Positions 16,659 to 25,231 of a DNA stretch of 64,000 bases are shown here, piece by piece; within the stretch, counting starts at the first letter, position 1; each line of letters opens with the position of its first letter. The notes below the pieces were generated by a model, which saw only the letters and a list, made by a program, of their open reading frames with translations, made no database searches and was not told the DNA's origin. The DNA is from an uncultured Muribaculaceae bacterium (GTDB taxonomy: Bacteria; Bacteroidota; Bacteroidia; Bacteroidales; Muribaculaceae): assembly GCA_910577585.1 (NCBI GenBank), contig CAJTNN010000013.1, positions 1-64,000 on the forward strand, written 5' to 3'. The position numbers were made by a program, and so were the translations under genes.

Positions 16659-16925
16659 TTATCCAACGGTTACTATTGGTTGGCCAAAGAATGAGGACAG
16701 CATACCGAGGGTAGCAATAGTGAAATTGTGCTGTCCGCTCAACCACTTGGTAATTTCGCTCGGTCGACGACCAAGTGCATCAGCAAATTGCTTCTTTGAT
16801 AGTCCACGCTCGTTCATCAGCTCCCAGATACGGTCAGAAATTTCAAATGAAAGTTCGGTTTCATTCTTTATAGGCTCTGGAATTTTACCGAGCATTTCTT
16901 CGAGAGATTTGGCAGTGCGTTTCAT
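16659..16925 (-). CDS. XRE/HigA-like antitoxin
   Basis: This 88-aa protein carries a helix-turn-helix of the XRE type in its second half (GLSKKQFADALGRRPSEITK, about residues 40-60). The N-terminal helix probably contacts the toxin. In this class the antitoxin neutralises the toxin and represses the operon by binding its promoter. The ATG overlaps the toxin stop codon by 4 bp, in the toxin-first order typical of higBA. The locus is AT-rich relative to neighbours and lies between imperfect direct repeats. Antitoxin role is inferred from domain and order. Confidence 0.85.
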   Translation of the reverse strand: MKRTAKSLEEMLGKIPEPIKNETELSFEISDRIWELMNERGLSKKQFADALGRRPSEITKWLSGQHNFTIATLGMLSSFFGQPIVTVG

Positions 16926-17392
16926 AACTCAAAAATATTGTCGGTTTCTATTGTCGACTCAGTAATTGTCACAGAGCCGTCATTAAGACCATCATTTAAA
17001 AGTTGCTCAAACTTCTGTAAGGTCATAACATATGCTTGCAAGTTGGCATCTTCCTCGTATGTGCGCGTTTTCTTAACTCCGCCATTCCCGAGAATAAGAA
17101 TTTTATCAGAAAGGCGCAGACAGTACAAGCGGAGTTTTGAAACAAATACAGGCAACGCCACAACGGAGTCGTTAATCTTCCCCTCACGTCGGAAGTATCG
17201 CTCTTTTGCCCCTGTACGGGAAATTCGTGATACGACTGCTGCAATACGCGAGTAATCCTCGCTATATTCTGCATTGTCTATGAATTTGGAAATAAATTTT
17301 TCAAATTCACTCTCGGTATCGCGGAGGAATTGCAAAGTATATATTGTGCAATTCTCCCCCTCATTAATAAGGTAAAGTTCAACTTCGTTCAT
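16922..17392 (-). CDS. RelE/HigB-like (Gp49-type) toxin
   Basis: This 156-aa protein precedes and overlaps an XRE antitoxin gene by 4 bp. It has the RelE-superfamily/Gp49 arrangement: an early helix (SEFEKFISKFIDNA), a basic central region (KERYFRREGKI), a strand pair (LRLYCLRLSDKILILGNGG) and a C-terminal helix after KKTRTYEED. Such toxins are ribosome-dependent mRNA endonucleases. It is longer than typical HigB (~100 aa) by an acidic C-terminal tail. The class assignment rests on pattern and context rather than a full motif match. Confidence 0.75.
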   Translation of the reverse strand: MNEVELYLINEGENCTIYTLQFLRDTESEFEKFISKFIDNAEYSEDYSRIAAVVSRISRTGAKERYFRREGKINDSVVALPVFVSKLRLYCLRLSDKILILGNGGVKKTRTYEEDANLQAYVMTLQKFEQLLNDGLNDGSVTITESTIETDNIFEL

Positions 17393-17504
17393 TTTGTACT
17401 ATGTTTCTTATATAACGCAAATATACGATAAAAATTTCACTTTTGAATGAAATTTTGAAGTTCTATTTACCATTACAGTCGCTGTTGATTTGCATCATCG
17501 TCTC

Positions 17505-17597
17505 GATAGATAACTTATAATTAGATGGTTGACTGCAATTGACAGACCTATTGCTGAAGGTCGGGGCGAGGGCTCCCCTCATCCCAGGAGGCTGACG
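17505..17597. repeat. Direct repeat copy B flanking the toxin-antitoxin module
   Basis: Partner of the repeat at 16382-16469; together they bracket the toxin and antitoxin genes. It lies in the 413-bp gap 17393-17805, which otherwise holds only a hairpin at 17672-17704. Confidence 0.7.
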
Positions 17598-17671
17598 CAT
17601 TGCCAGTCCACTCAGGCGTTACCAGTTGACTCTGGCATCAGTCGTCTTGAGGCGGCAAGCGCTGGGAAATA

Positions 17672-17704
17672 AGAATGGCACTCTTGGATAGGGAGTGCCA
17701 TTCT
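17672..17704 (-). terminator. Terminator hairpin downstream of the porin gene
   Basis: AGAATGGCACTC (17672-17683) pairs perfectly with GAGTGCCATTCT (17693-17704) around a 9-nt loop. It lies ~100 nt beyond the minus-strand porin stop codon and is followed on minus by TTATTT. It may also stop plus-strand transcription. Confidence 0.6.
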
Positions 17705-17805
17705 TTGTTGCAGTTATTTAAAGTGTTGCGGATCTTGCGATGCCATCTTAGGGAGAGCGCTGAAGTGCGCTTATTGGAGCGCTGAGGTGCTCTGCCTCTT
17801 GCTGC

Positions 17806-19449
17806 TCAGAATTTGTAGCCGACTGAGAGCACCACTTGGTTTGATGTGAAGTTGACATCTGCCGAGGGGGCCTTGACCGAGCTGGAGGGATCGGAGGGGA
17901 AGGCGTGCCATTTGGCTGACTGCTGCTTGTGCACATAGGCCAGGTCGGCATAGAAGCCTCCGGTGCGGTAGCCAAGTCCGGCGGTGTAGTAGTTGGTGGT
18001 GTTGTCGAAGCTGTAATCGGCCATGGTGCCGGAGGTGTAGATATCCTCATGTCCCTCGGCTGTGGCTGAATGCACCGGTGAGGATACATTTGCATAACCG
18101 GCTCTGAGACTGAACTTGTTGGTCACACGGAACTCCGCACCCACACGCAGCGTGTTCTGATTCTTATAGTAGGTGCTTATATCCTCATTGACATAGTAGT
18201 AGCTGTTGTAGTCAAGAGGCAGACCTGGATTGTAGTAGCTGTTGTAGAGATAGGCCGGATCCTTGAAGTGCATCTTCGAGGTCTGGGTCCATTCGTAATC
18301 AGCCGATATTATCAGACGGTTGCCGATGACTCCGGCGGCCGATACAATCACATGCCATGGCGAGCGATAGCGCAGGTCGTTGTAGGCCAACATATCATTG
18401 TTGGTATACTGCGAATTAGCTATCTCTCCGTTGTAGGAGTAGGTGGTGTTGGCACCGAAGGTCTGCGTGAGATTGTAGTAGGTGGGTGTATGGAACGCCA
18501 CACCTACGCGGAATTCCTGAATCGGGCGGAATATAAGACCTAACTTATATGCAAAGCCTGTGCCCTGCATATTGTAGTAGTTGTTGATACTCCACACCGA
18601 TGAGGTCTGCTGCACACCCTGGTCGCTCTCTACATATGCGTTATCAAGGCTTTCGGAATAATATGCGTTACGGGTGTAGTTGAGACTTGTGATATCGAAG
18701 TCCATGCCCCAGTACACCACATTGCCGAAGTTGCCGCCGATTGCGATGTTGAATGAGTCTACGCCACCCTTCTCATTGATATTATAGATGGCCTCGCCCG
18801 TAGTGCCGTCGCCAAACTGCCCCTTCCAGATGGGCGAATCGGGATCACCCTCCGGATTTATAAGATATGAGTCATATCCTAAAATCGAGATCCAGGGGGC
18901 GGCATATCCGCCGTCGTTGGGATTGTAGGGGTCGAAGAAGTCGGTGGTGGTGACATCACCCACAGTGACACCTTCGGAGTTTGACACCCCGGCCATCCAG
19001 TTGGTCATCGACTGCTGAATCGGACCGAGTGAACCTGAATAGGAGCGGTTGAACGAGGCTGTCTTATTATAGGTGAAACCGAAATTCAAGTTTGGCACCG
19101 CGCTGCTCGGAAGGCGCAGGGTGAGCACGCCGCCGATGTTATTGAGCAGAAACTTTGTCTGATTTGTGCGGTAGTTACCAGCCGCAGAGCTTGACAGAGC
19201 GCTCTGGAAGTCGAGGTCGACGGTGAGGCCCACCTCATTGTTGCGATAGACGCCGATACCGGCCGGATTCTGCGATAAAGTAGTGAGATCGCCACCGAGG
19301 GCGCCGAATGCGCCACCCATCGACATGAAGCGCGCTGTGCCCTTCATATCCTGACGTCCGAGACTCATGGCATCCATGGCACTCTGTGCCATCAGCGGCG
19401 AGGTTGCCCCCGCCGCCATGAGTAGCAGCATTAATGACTTATAGTTCAT
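17806..19449 (-). CDS. OMPP1/FadL-like outer membrane protein
   Basis: This predicted outer-membrane beta-barrel resembles the OMPP1/FadL/TodX family, which transports hydrophobic compounds. The 547-aa precursor has a signal peptide (1-21, ending SPLMAQ) followed by the family's N-terminal hatch-like segment (TARFMSMGGAFGALGGDLTT, about 37-56) with the NPAGIG motif just after. The rest alternates short strands rich in Tyr, Asn and aromatic residues and ends in YKF, a typical barrel C-terminus. It lies 33 bp after the secreted Trp/Gly-rich protein gene, so they are probably one transcript. Substrate unknown. Confidence 0.9.
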   Translation of the reverse strand: MNYKSLMLLLMAAGATSPLMAQSAMDAMSLGRQDMKGTARFMSMGGAFGALGGDLTTLSQNPAGIGVYRNNEVGLTVDLDFQSALSSSAAGNYRTNQTKFLLNNIGGVLTLRLPSSAVPNLNFGFTYNKTASFNRSYSGSLGPIQQSMTNWMAGVSNSEGVTVGDVTTTDFFDPYNPNDGGYAAPWISILGYDSYLINPEGDPDSPIWKGQFGDGTTGEAIYNINEKGGVDSFNIAIGGNFGNVVYWGMDFDITSLNYTRNAYYSESLDNAYVESDQGVQQTSSVWSINNYYNMQGTGFAYKLGLIFRPIQEFRVGVAFHTPTYYNLTQTFGANTTYSYNGEIANSQYTNNDMLAYNDLRYRSPWHVIVSAAGVIGNRLIISADYEWTQTSKMHFKDPAYLYNSYYNPGLPLDYNSYYYVNEDISTYYKNQNTLRVGAEFRVTNKFSLRAGYANVSSPVHSATAEGHEDIYTSGTMADYSFDNTTNYYTAGLGYRTGGFYADLAYVHKQQSAKWHAFPSDPSSSVKAPSADVNFTSNQVVLSVGYKF

Positions 19450-19482
19450 AGTTAGTATCTTTCTGAAGTTGACGTATGCTGA

Positions 19483-20685
19483 TTATCTGTGGCCGCCACG
19501 GCTTACGCCGCCGCCACCGCCGCCACCTGACGATCTGTGACCACCGCCGCCACCGAAGCTGCCCGATGAGCTACGCGATGAGCTGCCAGATGAAGTTGAG
19601 CGAGTGGAGGTAGATGTGGTGTTGCGATATGTGCGGTTGGAGTTGGATTCGGTGCGCTGCGTGGTGGTCTGACGCTGGGTGGTGCCGCTTGTGCGGTGGC
19701 CACCGTTGCCGGTGCTGACGCTGCTGTTGTTGCTGCGGGTGCTGCGATTGATGCGGATTCCACCGGTGTTGTCGCGGTTGGTAGTGGTGGTTGTGGCATT
19801 CGAGTTGCCGCGGTAAGCTCCCTGACCCTGCACGCGGTGTCCGCCATTGCTGATGGTAGTGCCTGAGGCATGGTTGCCTGACGCGGGGGCATTCGAGCCG
19901 GGACGTGAGGCGACTGTGCCTCCCGGACGGCGGTTGCCGTTATAATTACCACCGGGGCGGGCAGCGGTGCTCCATCCCGGACGCATCCCTACCGGGCGGT
20001 TGCCGTTAGGACGATAGTTGGCATAGTTCCAACCCGGGCGCGGCGGACGACCGACAGGGCCACCCCATGCAGGTCCGCCCCAACCCCAGCCCCAGCCGGG
20101 CGAGCATGCCGGACCCCAACCGGGTCCCCAGCCCCATGACGGTCCCCAACCCCACGACGGACCCCAGCCGGGTCCACCCCAGCCCCAGGTCCACGACGGG
20201 CTCCACCAGGGATTACCCCATGCCCACGACCATGACCAGCCGCCGGGCATAGTATCCCAGATATACCAGTTGCCCCAGCGCGAGGGGATATAGCTCACAT
20301 ATGGGCCAAATGAGGGGAGGCCGTTTATGTTGTATTCGATGTTGACATTGCCATACGAGTTTTCGAGTACATCGGCAAGAAGGTCGGCATTGTCTACGAC
20401 GATAGTGGGATTGTAATACTTCTGTATCTCTGTAGTATATACAAAATCCGGGTCAGTCTCCGCACGCACGCCGATAGTGTCTACCGGCGAGGCATAGTAC
20501 TGACCGCGACGATTGTAGTCATCCACATTCTGATTCTGGAAATCAGGATCGTAGTATGAACGCGCTGACGACGAAGAGGTCGAGGCCGACTTCTTCGGAT
20601 TATAGTAGATATCATCCTCAATCTGCGCCATAACGGGCGTTACGCCCATGAGAAGAATTGAGGCAAGTAGCAGATGGTTTCTCAT
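19483..20685 (-). CDS. Secreted protein with Trp/Gly/Pro-rich and Ser/Gly-rich regions
   Basis: I do not assign a function. The start at ATG 20685 (MRNHLLLASILLMG, signal peptide to about residue 20) gives 400 aa; the upstream frame to 20754 adds no signal-like sequence. Residues ~20-150 form a normal-looking domain (IEDDIYYNPKK to PSRWGNWYIWD). Next comes a ~75-residue segment of W-G-P repeats such as GWGPSWGWGP, then an Arg/Asn/Gly-rich part and a Ser/Gly-rich C-terminus ending in GGGGVSRGGHR. It is probably exported and followed by the porin gene in one operon. The composition suggests surface or periplasmic low-complexity material (inference). Confidence 0.8.
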   Translation of the reverse strand: MRNHLLLASILLMGVTPVMAQIEDDIYYNPKKSASTSSSSARSYYDPDFQNQNVDDYNRRGQYYASPVDTIGVRAETDPDFVYTTEIQKYYNPTIVVDNADLLADVLENSYGNVNIEYNINGLPSFGPYVSYIPSRWGNWYIWDTMPGGWSWSWAWGNPWWSPSWTWGWGGPGWGPSWGWGPSWGWGPGWGPACSPGWGWGWGGPAWGGPVGRPPRPGWNYANYRPNGNRPVGMRPGWSTAARPGGNYNGNRRPGGTVASRPGSNAPASGNHASGTTISNGGHRVQGQGAYRGNSNATTTTTNRDNTGGIRINRSTRSNNSSVSTGNGGHRTSGTTQRQTTTQRTESNSNRTYRNTTSTSTRSTSSGSSSRSSSGSFGGGGGHRSSGGGGGGGVSRGGHR

Positions 20686-20961
20686 AACACTATGTTTTAT
20701 GCAGGTTGAAATTCGATTGTCAGTATCCAAGCTATATGCGGCCCGGCATGACACAATCTGCCTTGATTATATAACACCGCAATCGGCCGGAAGTTGGAAT
20801 GATCTTGAGATTGCTTTGACTTTTATGTTTTCGAAGTTGCTTAAGCAACTACTTCATGTAAATAGAATCTACAACCTCTTTATTTATTGACACAATCGCA
20901 ATAAAATGGTTTAATCTATCTACTTAAGTATATCGGGTTCCAATTTCCTACATCACCTGAT

Positions 20962-23457
20962 TCACTCGTCGGCAGGAATCAGGGCAATGTCGAGCACCTC
21001 GCCTACTGAACTGACATAGGAGAATTCGAGTCCTTCAAGATAGCGGGCGGGCACTTCGAGGATATCCTTCTCGTTCTCGCGCGAGAGGATAATACGCGTG
21101 ATGCCTGCGCGTTTGGCGGCTATGATTTTCTCTTTGATGCCACCTACAGGCAGAACTTTGCCGCGCAGGGTGGTCTCGCCGGTCATGGCGAGATGGCTGC
21201 GCACTTTGCGGCCTGACAATGCCGAGGCGAGGGCGGTGGTCATCGTGATTCCGGCCGACGGACCATCTTTTGGAATCGCTCCTTCGGGCACATGGATATG
21301 GAAGTCGCGTTTGTCGAAGTCTTCGGCTTTCATGCCGAGCAGCGAGGCGTGGGCACGCAGATATTGCAGGGCGATGGTGGCAGACTCTTTCATCACGTTG
21401 CCGAGATTACCGGTGAGGGTGAGTTTCCCTTTACCCTCTGTCACTGAGGCTTCGATAAACAGTATCTCGCCTCCGACTGAGGTCCAGGCCAGTCCGGTGA
21501 CAACGCCTACATAGTCGTTGTTCTCATACATCTCGGGGGTATATTCCTCCTTGCCGAGCAGCTCTTTTACCAGCGCCGGTGTAATCTGGCGGGGATACTC
21601 CTCCCCTCTCACCTTCTTGACTGCGAGTTTGCGAAGCACCTTGGCTATGCGCTTCTGAAGTTTGCGCACTCCTGACTCGCGGGTGTAGTAGTCTATCAAG
21701 TACACGAGCGCATCATCGGTGAAGCTAATCTCTTCGGCGTCGAAGCCATTCTCGCGCAACTCCTTGGGTACGAGGTGGCGCTTGCCGATCTCAACCTTCT
21801 CGGCGGTGATGTAGCCCGGAATGGCTATGATCTCCATGCGGTCGAGCAGCGGAGCTGAGATGGTCTCGAGTGAGTTGGCCGTGGCTATGAAGAGTATTTT
21901 GCTAAGGTCGTAGTCGGCATCTATATAGTTGTCGTGGAAGTGGGAGTTCTGTTCGGGGTCGAGCACTTCGAGCAGGGCGGTCGAGGGGTCACCTTTGAAA
22001 TCGCGGCCAATCTTGTCAATTTCATCGAGCACCATCACCGGGTTGGAATGTCCGGCCTTGATAAGGGCTGTGATGATACGTCCGGCCATTGCGCCGAGAT
22101 ATGTACGGCGGTGGCCGCGAATCTCTGCCTCATCGTGCATTCCGCCAAACGACACACGCGCATAATCGCGCCCCATGGCGTCGGCAATAGACTTTCCGAG
22201 CGAGGTCTTGCCCACCCCCGGAGGACCTACCAGGCAGAGTATCGGTGCCTTGTTGTCGTCGCGCAGTTTGGCCACTGCCATCTGCTCAAGGATGCGTTCC
22301 TTCACCTTCTCAAGACCGAAGTGATCGCGGTTAAGTATATCCTCTATCTTCTGGAAGTCTATCTCAGATTCGGTATAGGATTCCCATGGCAGCGACAGGA
22401 AGGTGTCGATATATGAATATTGCAGACTATAGTCAGGGGTGTTGGTCAAGTAGCGTTGCAGCTTGGCAAGTTCGCGGTCGAAGTGCTTGAGGGTTGCCTC
22501 GTTCCACTTCTTTGTCTCGGCGCGCTTGCGCAACTCCTTTATGTCGCTGTATTCATCCTCACCCAGCTCCTCGCGCAACACAGCCATCTCCTGATGAATG
22601 AAGGCTTCGCGCTGATTGTCGGCAAGATTGCGGTTGGTGCGCTTCAATATATTCTGACGGAATTGCTGAAACTCAAGATTCTTCATCAATTCATCAAGAA
22701 ATATCTCGCACATCTCACGAAGTCCCTCGGCTGCGAGCGCCTTGTTTTTCACCTCGGGGTCCATCGGAGCCATGAAGATGGCATAGAGCAGGGTCATAAG
22801 ACCATTGTACTCTTTCGCGACACTCTTCAGGGTCGGCATATGGAACTGATCGTGAAATTTCAGTATCTCGTCATAGCAGGTCTGAATCTGCATGAGATAG
22901 GCTGCAAATTCAGTGTCTTTGAGGTCAATCTTGTCTTTAATGGGTTTCACCGAAGTGGTGTGGAAACCTTTGCGAGTGCTGAACTTCAACCCCTTGCATC
23001 GCACGCGATAGCCGGCTTTGAAGAGCATTGTGGGGGCGGAGTCGGGCTGTGAGGGGGTGTCGATCTTCTCAATGCGCCCGATTATGCCTGTGGCTGCGAA
23101 TGCGGGGTCATTCACTTCGCCGGGGAGGGTCTTGACATACACCACTACCACGGCTGAATGTTTGCTTATAGCTTCATTGATAGCCACATCATTTATATCC
23201 ACAGTCTGAGGGAGCTGCTGGCAGATATATGGCACCGCCACAGCCTCCTGAAGAAACACCACCGGCACATGACCCCATTTTATGCCATCTTCGTCAAAGG
23301 GCTCGCAGCGCAGCTGCACACCCTCCTCAACTTCCGACGACTCAAATAGTGCGTCGGCATCGTCGAAGATTTCATCAAGTGAGTCGTCCATAAACTGGTC
23401 GTCATTCAATGCTTCTGAAAAAATATCAATATCCTTTGATTTTTTTGAATCTTTCAT
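20962..23457 (-). CDS. lon: ATP-dependent protease Lon
   Basis: Lon is a homo-hexameric AAA+ protease that degrades misfolded and regulatory proteins in the cytoplasm. The 831-aa product has an acidic N-terminal extension (1-50), the Lon substrate-recognition domain, Walker A GPPGVGKT at 411-418, and the Ser-Lys protease domain with Ser734 in KDGPSAG and Lys777 in GGIKEK. All parts are intact and the length is normal. It starts at ATG 23457. Its upstream region is duplicated: a 92%-identical copy lies ahead of the orphan gene at 23859-24269. A -7 element (TAACTTTG) is visible on minus at 23566. Confidence 0.97.
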   Translation of the reverse strand: MKDSKKSKDIDIFSEALNDDQFMDDSLDEIFDDADALFESSEVEEGVQLRCEPFDEDGIKWGHVPVVFLQEAVAVPYICQQLPQTVDINDVAINEAISKHSAVVVVYVKTLPGEVNDPAFAATGIIGRIEKIDTPSQPDSAPTMLFKAGYRVRCKGLKFSTRKGFHTTSVKPIKDKIDLKDTEFAAYLMQIQTCYDEILKFHDQFHMPTLKSVAKEYNGLMTLLYAIFMAPMDPEVKNKALAAEGLREMCEIFLDELMKNLEFQQFRQNILKRTNRNLADNQREAFIHQEMAVLREELGEDEYSDIKELRKRAETKKWNEATLKHFDRELAKLQRYLTNTPDYSLQYSYIDTFLSLPWESYTESEIDFQKIEDILNRDHFGLEKVKERILEQMAVAKLRDDNKAPILCLVGPPGVGKTSLGKSIADAMGRDYARVSFGGMHDEAEIRGHRRTYLGAMAGRIITALIKAGHSNPVMVLDEIDKIGRDFKGDPSTALLEVLDPEQNSHFHDNYIDADYDLSKILFIATANSLETISAPLLDRMEIIAIPGYITAEKVEIGKRHLVPKELRENGFDAEEISFTDDALVYLIDYYTRESGVRKLQKRIAKVLRKLAVKKVRGEEYPRQITPALVKELLGKEEYTPEMYENNDYVGVVTGLAWTSVGGEILFIEASVTEGKGKLTLTGNLGNVMKESATIALQYLRAHASLLGMKAEDFDKRDFHIHVPEGAIPKDGPSAGITMTTALASALSGRKVRSHLAMTGETTLRGKVLPVGGIKEKIIAAKRAGITRIILSRENEKDILEVPARYLEGLEFSYVSSVGEVLDIALIPADE

Positions 23458-23602
23458 TCTTTTTCACTGAAATAAATGTCGGCTGAAAGACGTTGGATAT
23501 TCGGGTCTGACCGCGGGATAACCCCGGCATCGGCAGAACCGCATCTACACATAGCCATATTTATGCAAAGTTAGCTATTTTTTCGCAAACGATGCATTAA
23601 AG
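23458..23602. repeat. Direct repeat copy 1: lon upstream region
   Basis: These 145 bp directly upstream of lon align with 24299-24442 over their whole length with about 11 differences (about 92% identity by eye), in the same orientation. The repeat begins right next to the start codon of lon and contains its probable -7 element, so it is the lon leader and promoter region. The rest of the 401-bp gap to 23858 is the inverted-repeat element. Confidence 0.9.
23566..23573 (-). promoter_or_regulatory. Probable -7 element for lon
   Basis: TAACTTTG on minus matches TAnnTTTG, ~110 nt before the lon start codon. The duplicate copy upstream of the orphan gene reads TAACTTTA at the same place (24406-24413), losing the conserved final G. 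Confidence 0.45.
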
Positions 23603-23669
23603 TTAGTTTGAATTTAACCTTGGTTAACCCAGATTAAACCTCGGTTGAATCCAACGGCTCATACTTTAG

Positions 23670-23866
23670 ATAAGTAGTTGCGAAGAATTAATGAACAAAT
23701 AATTTTGCTTTATCTTCGAGTGATTTTTGCCGGGGAAGGAAGGAGCTTAGCGAGCTAAGCGACTGACGATGACGGCAAAAAGCGCCGAAGAGAAAGTGAA
23801 ATTATTGTTCAAATCATTCTTTGAAAAAGAATCACTTATGATGTTTAATTCTTCGCAACTACTTAT
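23670..23866. repeat. 197-bp inverted-repeat (MITE-like) element
   Basis: The ends are perfect 22-bp inverted repeats (23670-23691 and 23845-23866, core AGTTGCGAAGAATTA). Inside, TGAACAAATAATTTT...TCTTCG pairs with its near-complement at about 23785-23812, TTTTTGCCG pairs with CGGCAAAAA, and GCTTAGC-GA-GCTAAGC (23745-23760) closes the loop. The right arm alone contains an extra ~33-nt hairpin (ATTCTTTGAAAAAGAAT). It has no coding capacity; the right end supplies the stop codon of the orphan gene. MITE identity is inference. Confidence 0.7.
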
Positions 23867-24269
23867 TAATTTCTGCTATTATTGAATTGCGGATGACCTC
23901 ACCTATTGACACATCGTTGATTTTAAGTATGCTCCACAAATCCGTATCATCATCAAATGTAAGCAATACTTCACCCTCTTCATGGTTGTTCCATGAAATC
24001 ATATCGCAAATCCATTCTCCATTCCAATCCTCCTTTGTAGGTATTCTCCAGAATTTAAATGGATGTCCCTCCATAAAAAGTTCATAAAAGTGCCCATCTT
24101 TTGGATAATAGAACACGATAGAGTTATAGTGTCTCCAATAGAAGTTGAACACTGTTTCTGGATTTCTTGATTCAGCATCAAGATAATCATCATTGCTCCA
24201 TCCCAACTCATCACTATATATTATAGGACAATTGGGATGCCAATTCTTCACTACTATTTCTTTGTCCAT
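23859..24269 (-). CDS. Orphan acidic 136-aa protein
   Basis: I do not recognise this protein. It is acidic and rich in Trp, Asp and Asn, without a signal peptide or membrane segment (for example GWSNDDY, KEDWNGEW, FDDDTDLW). Its look is reminiscent of small immunity proteins of polymorphic or contact-dependent toxins, but no family match can be claimed. The gene is AT-rich compared with lon. It starts ~30 bp after a duplicate of the lon upstream region and ends inside the terminal inverted repeat of a MITE-like element (stop 23859-23861), both signs of recent insertion. It probably uses the duplicated lon-type promoter. Confidence 0.7.
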   Translation of the reverse strand: MDKEIVVKNWHPNCPIIYSDELGWSNDDYLDAESRNPETVFNFYWRHYNSIVFYYPKDGHFYELFMEGHPFKFWRIPTKEDWNGEWICDMISWNNHEEGEVLLTFDDDTDLWSILKINDVSIGEVIRNSIIAEINK

Positions 24270-24298
24270 TTTGATACTGCATTATGTAGGATGATTTT

Positions 24299-24442
24299 TC
24301 TTTTTCGCTGAAATAAATGTCGGCTGAAAGACGTTGGATATTCGGGTCTGCCGCTGGATACCCCCCGCAGAGGCAGCACCGTATCTACACATAGCCATAT
24401 TAATGTAAAGTTAGCTATTTTTTCGCAAACGATGCATTAAAG
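24299..24442. repeat. Direct repeat copy 2: duplicated lon upstream region
   Basis: Second copy of the 145-bp lon leader/promoter segment, lying upstream of the orphan gene (minus) and ending 30 bp before the methyltransferase start (plus). The two copies bracket an insert of roughly 700 bp that holds the inverted-repeat element and the orphan gene. Confidence 0.9.
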
Positions 24443-24472
24443 CCTTTTAAATTACCGAAAAAATCACGGTTT

Positions 24473-25231
24473 ATGCAGGAGCAAAACCTTCGACGTCGCA
24501 GACGCGAGCGTCTTTTCAGAATGAAGCATTTTAATGTGCGCCATGAAGTTAGCGCCAATAAGGTGGGCGTCGACGGGGTCATGGTAGGCGCATGGGCAAG
24601 CGTGCCGGCGAATCCTCAGGCACGAATTCTCGATGTGGGGTGCGGTTGCGGTTTGATAGCGCTGATGATGGCCCAACGCGCACCTGAAGCACTGGTGACG
24701 GCCATAGATATCGAGGCCGCAGCTGTCGGCGAGGCGCAGCTGAATGCGGCTGAGTCGCCGTGGGCTGACCGCATAGAGGTGATTGAGCGTGATTTCTCTG
24801 ATATTGAGGGTAGATTTGATGCGATTGTATCTAATCCGCCATTTTTTGAGAGCGGGGTGTCGGAGATTGATTCGGCTCGGATGCTGGCGCGGCATGTGGC
24901 TTCGTTGTCGCCGATGGTACTGATTGACGAGGCCCGTCGACTGCTCAATCCGGGTGGCACCTTATCGCTGATTGCTCCGGCTGCACATGCCTATGCACTA
25001 ACCGTGCATGCGCCGTCCGCAGGTCTGCAGCTTCAACGCATCACATACGTCCGCGGTAATCCGGATGTGGCTCCGAAGCGGGTGCTGCTCGAATTCATCT
25101 ACCCTCCCGAAGGAACTGACCTATCGCAGATGTCAGCACCCGAGCCCCAGCTTCTCACCATCGAGACCACCCCCAACCACTACACCCCCGAATACATCCA
25201 TCTCCACCACGATTTCTACATCAAGTTCTAA
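24473..25231 (+). CDS. TrmN6-like tRNA1(Val) (adenine-N6)-methyltransferase
   Basis: This 252-aa class I methyltransferase matches the YfiC/TrmN6 family, which makes m6A37 in tRNA1-Val. The characteristic N-terminal pattern (FRMKHFNVRH...NKVGVDGVMVGAW, about 16-42) is followed by the SAM loop ILDVGCGCGL (about 46-55). The N6-adenine catalytic motif SNPPFF, equivalent to NPPY/F, is near residue 121. The first 12 residues are very basic; an internal Met at residue 17 is an alternative start. It is divergent from lon in the ancestral layout, now separated by the repeat-bracketed insert. Confidence 0.88.
   Translation: MQEQNLRRRRRERLFRMKHFNVRHEVSANKVGVDGVMVGAWASVPANPQARILDVGCGCGLIALMMAQRAPEALVTAIDIEAAAVGEAQLNAAESPWADRIEVIERDFSDIEGRFDAIVSNPPFFESGVSEIDSARMLARHVASLSPMVLIDEARRLLNPGGTLSLIAPAAHAYALTVHAPSAGLQLQRITYVRGNPDVAPKRVLLEFIYPPEGTDLSQMSAPEPQLLTIETTPNHYTPEYIHLHHDFYIKF

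Noticed and set aside
17672..17704. Transposon end
   Set aside because: A short perfect hairpin just after the porin gene is better explained as a terminator; no partner end or transposase was found.
23859..24269. Immunity protein of a contact-dependent toxin
   Set aside because: Composition is suggestive, but no toxin gene or family motif is present, so it is left as unknown.
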